32,058 nt of DNA from a virus: the IMG/VR virus record IMGVR_UViG_3300028840_000270, positions 1 through 32,058 of that record; one strand, 5' to 3'. The notes under the pieces are model-generated. The model saw nothing but the letters and a program-made list of their open reading frames with translations. It did no database searches and was not told where the DNA came from. Every line of letters starts with the position of its first letter. Positions within the stretch are counted from its first letter, which is position 1. The position numbers were made by a program, and so were the translations under genes. Below, one piece after another: positions 14,501 through 20,343 of the stretch.

Positions 14501-15478
14501 CGCCACCCCGCCGGGATATTCCGTGGGCGCACCTTCTGTGCTTCCAGTCTCCACGAACTGCTGAACCTTGGCTTCTTGCGGGAACTGCCCTATTGCCGTT
14601 ATGGTTTCCGTTCCCAATTCAGCCCCAACACCGCCTGCTATGGCAGCACTCTTCTCCGCAATCTTGCGGGTTAGGGTCTTGTTTGCTGCCTCGATGGATT
14701 CATTGACAACCTGCTTTGCAGCGCCCTTGCCGAATCCAAACACAAACTTACCTACGCCAATAGATATGGCATTGCTTACTGCTTCCGGCCCAGCCTCCCA
14801 TAATGCGGCGTTCTGTGCGATAGGAAGAATTGTTTTGTAAAACTCTGCTTTCTCTTCATCTGTAAGTGGCGATCCTTTCTTCTCCTCAAGCTGTTTGTAG
14901 GCCCGATACATCAGATCGGAGCCAGCCATGCGATAGGCTACTGTTCCAGATGCCGCCATTGCCGCCGCTGGTCCTGTGATTTTAGCCGCAGGACCGCCAG
15001 CAATAGCGCCACCAATCCCCGCAGGGATTGCTGCGCCCATTGATGCCACGCTAAATCCAAGGCTGGGAGCGGCCTCGCGTATAGCAGAGCCAAATACAGT
15101 TGCCTTGCCAGACGCTTCACGGTCCGCCTGCTCTTGCTGCATCCTATCTTGGAATGCCATCTCACTCTCGATAGCTTCGGATTCTTCTGGAATCTCAAGT
15201 CCGGTTACAAGTTTTTGGAATGCAGCAGGGATGCCAACCGCCAAAGCCTCAGGTATCGTGCCTATCGCCGATACCGCATCTTCAAAGCTGAAGAACTCTT
15301 GAGGCGCGGATTCTGGAATTGGTTGTCCTGAAATAACAGAGGTAACCTGATCAAGAGTATATCCTTCTTTGATCACATCGCCGATACTTGGGTCTTCCTC
15401 TTGAAGAACAGAAGCTATCTGGTCATCCGTATAGCCTTCCGAGCGGAGGGCTTTGAGGTCTTCAAAGGTGAAATTCAT
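8573..15478 (-). CDS. Giant polyvalent virion protein with zincin metalloprotease motif, 2301 aa
   Basis: Probable injected or internal virion protein. The N-terminus carries two short related units (LKALRSEGYTDDQIASVLQE and a DVIKEGYTLDQVTSVI unit, residues about 8-50). Residues about 110-320 are Gly/Ala-rich and hydrophobic, as in membrane-inserting ejection proteins. A Pro/Ala/Glu-rich linker lies at about 545-620. Residues 733-737 are HEIGH in THEIGHFIY, a zinc-protease signature; EEAQVIAFEKI, about 55 residues later, may supply the third ligand. Long helical regions follow. Residues from about 1641 (YYTANALSGIPTATVNIF) resemble the large-polyvalent-protein-associated domains of phage and conjugative giant proteins. 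The order next to two other internal-type proteins fits the DNA-ejection module of podoviruses. The start ATG at 15478 has AAAGAAAAGAG upstream. Catalytic activity is inferred. Confidence 0.75.
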   Translation of the reverse strand: MNFTFEDLKALRSEGYTDDQIASVLQEEDPSIGDVIKEGYTLDQVTSVISGQPIPESAPQEFFSFEDAVSAIGTIPEALAVGIPAAFQKLVTGLEIPEESEAIESEMAFQDRMQQEQADREASGKATVFGSAIREAAPSLGFSVASMGAAIPAGIGGAIAGGPAAKITGPAAAMAASGTVAYRMAGSDLMYRAYKQLEEKKGSPLTDEEKAEFYKTILPIAQNAALWEAGPEAVSNAISIGVGKFVFGFGKGAAKQVVNESIEAANKTLTRKIAEKSAAIAGGVGAELGTETITAIGQFPQEAKVQQFVETGSTEGAPTEYPGGVAQAAKDVAPATLALSGMMLGAGGGVKLATLPFRRQKSPEQIEEDNINLEAERVSRELSVGETDEETKGIVASLNTARDNLSAKKEVYTALEPTDPAAESLGLEIRQMERDVAMLDAELRKRTGEPLAQAEAQQAEIARGLEEPVSATITQEQRVTDLRAVSENTATPEQIASLSQAGLVDVIKGQPVVNEDGEAVLAQAQAPLPRLTPEERVAEIEGEAPVAPTIREEPQVSPMIGEEPTQPAPAEGVTPAPEPAAAPTPEAAPAAPSGIAAGNRVRAGRSPQTYVVEEVLESTPQEAELGEQYFTIRNERTGELQTVEQKDIKPVRERREAAVEEEVQPVPAEEQYTPKQAQSALKKLFGRKIPDRIKIINDPENKNKAGYYVDNGEIELNLAYLEKTDNLEDIITHEIGHFIYSDPEFQEAFQSFWESIPDDKKKNITNYVKSAYSERTGEVQIEEAQVIAFEKIIARSKRSVNWWTKLKDIINRAINRIFGTDFEVSDQGAMAVLAAGIKRYGSGERIIRETKKLPEGSDIRRMAAEPRREQEAGIKNIGKIIDTPVGINRRTEEVIRRDVFNSDEVNPEQTAKAYDLIDRLSRDPKEANNYADEINELTRKELSAEENREVAQTIGAVKLGNELFKYAVNLAGKGDIRMLQLLTERFNDLATGAGGVGQDARNLQARQNLASWVKRAAESQKTGIVNAVAIQIYGPQATQEQIDAIRDAVNAVNKTKVEDADAIYTDLEETGSRTGVEIRKAVEKAMDKADASSKDPWVMALEIVKAIEGFQKFTYEGLTISVPQNIKNLVSKNLANYRKKMKTKGADGLEKTFWKTMSDQEDKMGPLGEVDMAVGRNLAGIVKDTLIKLGLKGEPPDTKMTLIEQVANILSNNELSTDRMAEADKRISEEIAARRGQEVSDAEDANASPEVIDAIEAKWEGIQQAWDESMSRQMDIPISDATLRRLISNELKEDNTTISQFVKEVGDDIAISNARKGTIINKIISKLNGLNEDGSTKRDYTKLEEFLSSQFDQMVSNQKLKNRMRSAVKKVAKEADPNKQAERQIERLAELQSDVQRWPQKREDKVRDIVSQDLRNKLDLGLRVADKIKRNWKPVLVDRLVNAGVDQSTAGILADIVWRQHEINYLNRKMAQVERAVTRGSLAPIIDAIKNTPLAQQQDPAWKRKVAYDYLINAGLDAKTAGRLADLMDATLQKVLAAAQAKAFEDTLKGKLGDQRSRRGMEKFLRAIRTGAIDPTKNITSEIAAANGWTGFTSEQYARLSELDSIVNDKTKTELELATAYKEIQDILADAKLQPRVREALAAYYTANALSGIPTATVNIFSPIGFSLRNLMTDTMKNLATNPAALPTTFDTFVSSWKTYFSEMAFSFKNNVQRRGVVEYLSNDDVLLRLYNKGKKQWQQGQRAEGMKNMIVGMMEYVGRMLKALDEGAVSVLEQQGLTRYAMDAMQKAGIPAKDARAAANAVLSQKQAFIEEMVAKGVNKTQARAMSDDVFRSAWVEALTNFEIPSQQVLNASLNDALASIGRINNTFDALKKEDRNIRDLGFASAPPIGLLERLGESLNSDKATETQKVFYRMVYGFAIVPARVFREAAWFSPYGFVRFAVNSFSKRGGGAGRYAQSLGTDAQFRQRMTETIAGTAVFGALLALSKGSDEDPFDELPFKIVVTGNGPERRLDPQFYDSYNKKYKRNALNVFFGKTKFAINIERGFEAFAIPFMLAGAYDDMKIRKRFEASKATPSDLTDASILLGSAFTSFNQRGPYAAFMDGLIRSRNADDAIPALARQAMFVGKTFIPGVGTSLARNVSDFISDPVDRRSMEGALWSNVPVIGPMIGTKSMNALGQTTGPKDLSDRMYKGGLPIVFDLPSSSRAERLRDLVISKGQGPDIPTRYDVRRRLGYEPTNKQYEVYVTEYGKYMADRMDKAYNSLRRLEPRQYVRRLQSYQTTARLMGERAAKKIGNPDQP
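10651..10664. repeat. Dispersed palindrome copy 4 (TATCG-TTGA-CGATA)
   Basis: Inside the giant gene, encoding S-I-V-N-D-K. Confidence 0.8.
14060..14073. repeat. Dispersed palindrome copy 5 (TATCG-TTGC-CGATA)
   Basis: Inside the giant gene, encoding V-S-A-T-I-T, i.e. a different frame from copy 4 in the same gene. Confidence 0.8.
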
Positions 15479-15487
15479 CTCTTTTCT

Positions 15488-17065
15488 TTACAATGAAGAC
15501 AACTCTTTTTCAATTTCTTTTAGTCTTTCAATGCCGCGCTTGACTACTGGATTTTCTGGATCAAGCCCTCGCTTCAAGCCTAAAACCTCTCCTCTGCGAG
15601 TAAAATCATATAAAGCACTACGCAATTCATCGCGCTCTTTGTTTAGTTGTTGCGATGCCCTAGCGACCGAAGCACCCCTTCGCCGGGATTTTATTGGGGT
15701 TCTTGGCGCTGGCGCAGCGGGTTGCGCTGGAGCAGATGCCGTGGCGGATATTTGTTCAGCAAGCGTAAGCTCTCTAGTTGGGGTTGCCGGAGCCTCGGCG
15801 GCAGGGGCTGGTTGCTGTGCTTCTCCAAACTGGGAGCGGACTCTCTCTGCGATTGTTTTGGGCGCACCTTCCACTGGGGCTTCGGCGGGCTGACCTGTGA
15901 CGAAACCATACTTGCCCGTCAGAGCGGCGACATCTTTGGCTTTCATTATTCCTATAGCCTCCGCTCCATTGGCGTCTGTTATTAAATCTGGCAATTCGCT
16001 TCCATCAATAAAGATTTTGAATTGATCATTTTTAGGGTCTTCCGATATAAATTCCCTTTCCGTTGTGACCCTAGAATAATTGCCGTCAATCTGCCTGTGG
16101 ACATTTAGCAATGTGTTGTTGCTTGAAATAATGCTATCAGCCTTCTGTAGATCATTGATCGTTGCTGCAAGAGGGTCTTTCTTTATTAAATCCCGACGAT
16201 CTTCTTGGCTTCCATTCTTGAATACCTGTGTAATCTTCTCTACTTCAACAGAGCTTTTCGGCCCAACAATTCCTACAATATCCGGATTAAGCGCCATTCG
16301 GAATGGAATCATTTGTTTTCCTTCCGGAACACTTTCTTGAGGAACTTGAGCTTGTTCCTTTATTTTTTCCTGCTCTTCAACGGGAGCGTTGAGGAAGTCG
16401 TTGTATTCCTTTTCAAATGATTTGCGCCGGTCGGCGGTCGGGCGGTATCCCTCTTGATAGCTCCAACCAAATTCAAATCGTCCGCCACCTTGATCGCCCA
16501 TATCCGTCTCCGCTAATGTTTCTGTGAAATCAACATCAAGACTAGGGAGGGGCGTCTGCCTATCTATTTCTAGGGCTTGTTCTCTTAAGCTCAAGTCACC
16601 CATTGGCGTGATTGGCGCGGCTCCACCCGTCGATTTTGGCACGATTCTAGCAATTGGGCGGTAGTTCGGATCGGCCATCTGTTCTGCTGTGGGCGTTTCG
16701 TAGACCACCTCTGTTTCAAAATCTACTCCTCTTCCACGCCTCATCATCTGATCGCGCTGCAATTGATTCCATATAGAGCTTTGCTTGAACTCCGCCGCCT
16801 GCTGCAATCCATTGAAATAATTCTCCGCAGCCGATGCCACAATAGGATTCTGGCTACCCAGCGGAAGCGCCATCATTGCTTCCATATACCCGCCAGATAC
16901 ATCGCCAGCGTTGATCTTGTTCATGGCACCCTTCATGGCTTCCTGCATGAATGGTAGCTGGGCTGCGGCCTCGCGCTGGTCTTGTTGGTATGCCAAAGCT
17001 GCGCCGACATCTCTGCCGAGCATCATTAGATTGTTTGCAATGCGGGTTCCGTATGATTCAGCCAT
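15488..17065 (-). CDS. Candidate internal virion / ejection protein, 525 aa
   Basis: No specific family recognised. The N-terminus (MAESYGTRIANNLMMLGRDV, then AALAYQQDQREAAAQLPFMQ) is helical and Gln/Ala-rich, as in podoviral internal proteins. Central residues about 140-380 are polar and mixed. Residues about 400-470 form an Ala/Pro-rich linker (QPAPAAEAPATPTRELTLAE) and the C-terminus is a basic helix with RRGASVARASQQLNKERDEL. Located between the giant protein (9-base gap) and the 369-residue protein (5-base gap), it is most simply part of the ejection set. It may alternatively be a scaffold or a second structural protein. Confidence 0.6.
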   Translation of the reverse strand: MAESYGTRIANNLMMLGRDVGAALAYQQDQREAAAQLPFMQEAMKGAMNKINAGDVSGGYMEAMMALPLGSQNPIVASAAENYFNGLQQAAEFKQSSIWNQLQRDQMMRRGRGVDFETEVVYETPTAEQMADPNYRPIARIVPKSTGGAAPITPMGDLSLREQALEIDRQTPLPSLDVDFTETLAETDMGDQGGGRFEFGWSYQEGYRPTADRRKSFEKEYNDFLNAPVEEQEKIKEQAQVPQESVPEGKQMIPFRMALNPDIVGIVGPKSSVEVEKITQVFKNGSQEDRRDLIKKDPLAATINDLQKADSIISSNNTLLNVHRQIDGNYSRVTTEREFISEDPKNDQFKIFIDGSELPDLITDANGAEAIGIMKAKDVAALTGKYGFVTGQPAEAPVEGAPKTIAERVRSQFGEAQQPAPAAEAPATPTRELTLAEQISATASAPAQPAAPAPRTPIKSRRRGASVARASQQLNKERDELRSALYDFTRRGEVLGLKRGLDPENPVVKRGIERLKEIEKELSSL

Positions 17066-17070
17066 AGTCG

Positions 17071-18180
17071 CTATACTCCGTAGTCAAAGTTGCCAAAGCC
17101 CGGCGCAGCGGTTCCGTATGTAGCTGGCCCATAGGCTTGTTCGTAGTTGAATCCGCCGGGGCCAATGCCGCCGCCACCTCCGGCACGCATCTGCGCTATC
17201 TTGGAATACGATACTCCAGCCAATGCGCCAGATAATGCTTCTCCGGTTTCTTGAATGCCTCTTCCAATTTCTCCTCGCGCCCTTTCTGTAGCAGCAATAT
17301 TCTGTTGCGAGGTTTGGTATGCTTGCTGCGCCTGCCCAGTCTGCGCCCCGTAGAGTGTTTGCGCCATCCCTGTCTGCGCTCCGTAAATATCAGAGGTAAT
17401 CCCGCTCAACGCTCCAGCCCTGCGGAATTGGTTGGCGATGTTGGCCTGAGCGACATTGATATCTTGGCCTCGACCTTGCAGGCCGAGTGCCATCATTTGG
17501 GTGGGAGACTGGATGAATTGACCGGCCATCTGCTGCCAACTCTGCGCTGCGTTGATGCCCGTCTGTTGCAACTGCAAGGAAGTAAGGCCAAGGCTTCTGG
17601 CGAGATCGGCTTGAGGCGCTTGCGGTCCCATCCCTCTGCCTGCCGTGGCAATATTAAATCCTGCCCCACCTCGCTCGGCAATCATCCGCATGGTCTGCTC
17701 CTGCACATCTTGCGGAACCTCTCCCCTCAAATAGCTTCCAATGATACTACCAACCTGCTGCCTAGCTTCGGTGCTGCCGGGGGCTACCCTCTCAAGTTGC
17801 TGAAGAGTATTTGCGGTAATCTTGTTCGCAGCCTCAATGCCTTCTGCCGTTGCGCCTTGCAGATCGTAAGGAGGAATATTGATTGTGGGGTCAATTGCTT
17901 CAACTTCCCTGCGAAGTTTGTTCTGCTGCCTAGTGAATTTGCGCGTTGCTCTCCTCAACCTTCTCTCATAAGCACTCGTTGCTTCAGCGGTTTTCTTTTG
18001 GAGCTTCCTCCCAGCAGCAGACTGAGCCTTCGCCGCCCTATCCGCCGCACTCATACTGATGCCCGCACTCGCCGCCGCCGCACCTACTCCCACCACGCCA
18101 GCAGCAATAGCAAACCCAGAGCTATGGAATATTGGTCTGCTTCTCTTGCTATAGCGGTCTTCGATAAATGAGTCTAGCAT
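17071..18180 (-). CDS. Gly/Ala/Gln-rich internal virion-like protein, 369 aa
   Basis: Residues about 20-45 are a hydrophobic Gly/Ala stretch (SGFAIAAGVVGVGAAAASAG), followed by a basic Lys/Arg helix (KLQKKTAEATSAYERRLRRA). The rest is Gln/Ala/Gly-rich, with a repeated GAQTGMAQTLYGAQTGQAQQ segment at about 265-285 and a Gly-rich tail ending in NFDYGV. T7 gp14-like internal proteins, which enter the host envelope, are similarly rich in small and Gln residues. That comparison is by composition and position only. The start at 18180 overlaps the cupin-like gene by seven bases. Confidence 0.6.
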   Translation of the reverse strand: MLDSFIEDRYSKRSRPIFHSSGFAIAAGVVGVGAAAASAGISMSAADRAAKAQSAAGRKLQKKTAEATSAYERRLRRATRKFTRQQNKLRREVEAIDPTINIPPYDLQGATAEGIEAANKITANTLQQLERVAPGSTEARQQVGSIIGSYLRGEVPQDVQEQTMRMIAERGGAGFNIATAGRGMGPQAPQADLARSLGLTSLQLQQTGINAAQSWQQMAGQFIQSPTQMMALGLQGRGQDINVAQANIANQFRRAGALSGITSDIYGAQTGMAQTLYGAQTGQAQQAYQTSQQNIAATERARGEIGRGIQETGEALSGALAGVSYSKIAQMRAGGGGGIGPGGFNYEQAYGPATYGTAAPGFGNFDYGV

Positions 18181-18671
18181 TGCGAATCCTTAATTTGGTT
18201 GCGGTTGTGTCTCCAACTATTAAGTCGGGGAGTGGTTTTGTCCACTAAAGGATTGAAGTCATTTGAAGTAATCGACTCGATGATCTCATCCGGATCAGTT
18301 AAATCAGTAACATGGCAGGTTGTCCAAATAGTATCTTCGTGGATGAATAAGAGCCTCCGCGTCCCGGCCTCCGTGATACCCGTGTAGGGAGCTTTGATTC
18401 TTTGAATCTGGATTCCCTTGTGCCACACCGATAATTCTCCCTGCATGATGAAGTAGGGATGGGTGGTCAGATGGAGCAGGCTGGTCAGAATCGTATTCTT
18501 CGGCATGAATATCTCTCTGATATAAAGCCCCGGCGTGAACCTGTGCGTCACCGGACATTCCCTCGGCGGCATCTTCAGAATCTCGACATCGCATTGATTC
18601 AAGAAGTCATCGGGGTCTCCGAATCCTTCCACGCTCAATGCGTCGATCTTGTTTTGTAGTGTTATTGTCAT
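18174..18671 (-). CDS. Cupin-like phage protein, 165 aa
   Basis: A small beta-barrel protein. After an N-terminal segment (NKIDALSVEGFGDPDDFLNQ), residues about 50-130 follow the cupin rhythm: YIREIFMPKNTILTSLLHLT, then THPYFIMQGELSVWH, then APYTGITEAGTRRLLFIHED and TIWTTCHVTDLTDPDEI. Comparable proteins occur as uncharacterised genes in phages, which I recall but cannot verify. The His residues (LLHLTTHPY, FIHED, TTCHV) could bind a metal. The ATG at 18671 forms ATGA with the upstream stop, so it is preferred over a TTG at 18677. The gene sits among tail genes, so a structural or host-modifying role is possible. Confidence 0.65.
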   Translation of the reverse strand: MTITLQNKIDALSVEGFGDPDDFLNQCDVEILKMPPRECPVTHRFTPGLYIREIFMPKNTILTSLLHLTTHPYFIMQGELSVWHKGIQIQRIKAPYTGITEAGTRRLLFIHEDTIWTTCHVTDLTDPDEIIESITSNDFNPLVDKTTPRLNSWRHNRNQIKDSQC

Positions 18672-19630
18672 GGCCAATAGAAGTAATCATTCGTTCTGGG
18701 GGAGACGAAGGTATCGTGGATCAGGTTGTCCGGCCTGCGGTAGTCGATGAACCTCGGCGGACTCGCTGTGGGAATCTCGTCGCTCTCCATAGCCTTCTCC
18801 TCCTCCGCGATTGCCAGCCCGAGATTGCCTAGATACTCATTACCTTTGCGGTTTTCCTTGGAGTTAATCGCCAGAACCGCGAAATACATGGCTTCCGGCG
18901 TGAACTCGACTAGCTCATTAGGATCATCAAGATCAGCGTATGTCTTGGATGCATAGAGTGTAATGCAATTGCACCCCTTCGGTGCCTTGAATCGACGCCA
19001 GCTTGGGTTGGAGTCCTGAGGTTGGTAGATCGAGATAAGCGTGCTGATCTCCAGCACAGGATCGTAGGCATACACTCTGATCCTACCCTTTGTCTTGGGC
19101 TTGCTAACTGCCCTGATACCAGTATAGGTGCGCTCCGTCTTGGCGAGGTCGGGGCTTGCTACAGTTGTTACCGTGGCTTGGTTGTAGCTACCATACTCGT
19201 CGTAGGCTTCAAAGCTGATCTCTACTCCCACATCCTCGATGTTCTCCGCCAGCACGGCGATCTGGTAGGGGCGAGTCCTGTAATCGCGGAAGACAACATG
19301 CTTTCCACCCACCTCGATGATCTGCCTATGGCAACTGTTCTGCCACACGAACTTCGCATTCGGTGTCAGGTTATACCACTCATCCGACAAGCTCGCCGCG
19401 TCGTTGTTCACCCATGCCGCCCGTATCTGGCTATAGCGCGGGGGTAGCGTGAAGCAGCACTCAACGCAGCAAATACACACGTATTCGCTGGTCGCATTCC
19501 ACTCTCGCTTGTCCCAAAGGAGGCGTCGAGCGCGATTGATGTAGGTCTTGGCTAAGTCGTAGCTGCAAGTGCCGCTATCGCCAACCGCACCCTTCACTTC
19601 CTCGACCATCTGTTCAAGGGTGAGGGGCAT
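18668..19630 (-). CDS. Tail-adaptor / tail-tube-like protein, 320 aa
   Basis: The N-terminal region is an alpha-helical pattern usual for head-to-tail adaptor or tail tubular A-type proteins: MPLTLEQMVEEVKGAVGDSG, then LAKTYINRARRLLWDKREWN and FTLPPRYSQIRAAWVNN. The middle and C-terminus are beta-rich with a late helical LAINSKENRKGNEYLGNLGL region. It carries a dense Cys cluster, CICCVECCF, at residues 52-60. It is placed upstream of internal proteins and downstream of the 619-residue tube-like protein, the T7-like order. The start codon follows directly after a palindrome copy that fills the 15-base gap. The family assignment rests on layout more than on sequence identity. Confidence 0.55.
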   Translation of the reverse strand: MPLTLEQMVEEVKGAVGDSGTCSYDLAKTYINRARRLLWDKREWNATSEYVCICCVECCFTLPPRYSQIRAAWVNNDAASLSDEWYNLTPNAKFVWQNSCHRQIIEVGGKHVVFRDYRTRPYQIAVLAENIEDVGVEISFEAYDEYGSYNQATVTTVASPDLAKTERTYTGIRAVSKPKTKGRIRVYAYDPVLEISTLISIYQPQDSNPSWRRFKAPKGCNCITLYASKTYADLDDPNELVEFTPEAMYFAVLAINSKENRKGNEYLGNLGLAIAEEEKAMESDEIPTASPPRFIDYRRPDNLIHDTFVSPRTNDYFYWP

Positions 19631-19644
19631 TATCGTTGACGATA
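19631..19644. repeat. Dispersed palindrome copy 6 (TATCG-TTGA-CGATA), fills an intergenic gap
   Basis: With one flanking G it is the entire 15-base spacer (19631-19645) between the stop of the upstream gene and the ATG of the tail-adaptor-like gene. Confidence 0.85.
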
Positions 19645-19645
19645 G

Positions 19646-19801
19646 TTACTTCATCATCTTCCCGACCGTGGGAAGGGGCTTGGCAGAGTAGGCAGTAGCC
19701 GACTTGGTGCCGAGGTTGGGTTTGTTGCCCATACCTTCTTGGATTTTGCCGCGAGTGGGGGCACCACCGCTCATCAACTTGGGGTCTGTTCCTTTTAACA
19801 T
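19646..19801 (-). CDS. Small basic protein, 51 aa
   Basis: Starts MLKGTDPKLMSGGAPTRGKI and ends TAYSAKPLPTVGKMMK. Lys/Gly/Pro-rich, no predicted globular core, so possibly a small virion or DNA-associated protein. The ATG at 19801 is preferred to 19852, which would overlap the gene upstream. No family recognised. Confidence 0.5.
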   Translation of the reverse strand: MLKGTDPKLMSGGAPTRGKIQEGMGNKPNLGTKSATAYSAKPLPTVGKMMK

Positions 19802-19827
19802 AGTTTTGGTTTTTCTGGTTTTGTGGT

Positions 19828-20343
19828 TTAGGCGGTGTGAATTGCTGTCCACCGCAGAGTGGTTACTGTGGCAGGGTTGTCTTCCACAAGAAGCGTGAAT
19901 CCTGTGGTCGTTTGGCCTGCTTGCAATACATAGCTTCCCATAGTAGCACGACTTGTCGAGGTTCCTACAGGAATAATTGATACTCCGTAATCCGTGCCGG
20001 GGAGTGCCGTGAAAGTAATATTCAATGTGCTATTCCCAGCGGGGACCGACACCGTTCCGGTCCTAACTGTAACAAGTCCAGCTTGGAGCGCGTCGATCTC
20101 GTTTTCAGCGGTAACTAAGCGAGTGTCCAGCGCATCAATCTCAAGCTGTTGAGAGGAGAGTTGGTTGTTGATGGCGGTAATCTCGGCGGGCGTTACATCG
20201 CCAAGCCCCGGCACATTGATCGTGCCATTAGCCAGCACCGTATCAATAAACTGCTGAAGCACTTGGCTCCAATCCCCAGTAGGACAGAAGTCGCTTGGGA
20301 CATTGGGAAAGATAATTTGAGGACTGCTTTGCTGATTGTCCAT
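19828..20343 (-). CDS. Coiled-coil plus beta-domain structural protein, 171 aa
   Basis: Residues about 20-45 (DWSQVLQQFIDTVLANGTIN) and 50-95 (LSSQQLEIDALDTRLVTAEN, heptad-like) form an alpha-helical coiled coil. Residues 95-171 are beta-type and Gly/Thr-rich (GNSTLNITFTALPGTDYGVS), like a small fibre-tip or decoration domain. The trimeric coiled coil followed by a beta domain fits a short tail fibre or a tail cap. It abuts the upstream tube-like gene without a gap. Confidence 0.6.
   Translation of the reverse strand: MDNQQSSPQIIFPNVPSDFCPTGDWSQVLQQFIDTVLANGTINVPGLGDVTPAEITAINNQLSSQQLEIDALDTRLVTAENEIDALQAGLVTVRTGTVSVPAGNSTLNITFTALPGTDYGVSIIPVGTSTSRATMGSYVLQAGQTTTGFTLLVEDNPATVTTLRWTAIHTA

Noticed and set aside
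15254-15273. GTATCG...TATCGCCGATAC nested arms
   Set aside because: Arms are separated by one or ten bases, not four; probably chance within coding sequence.
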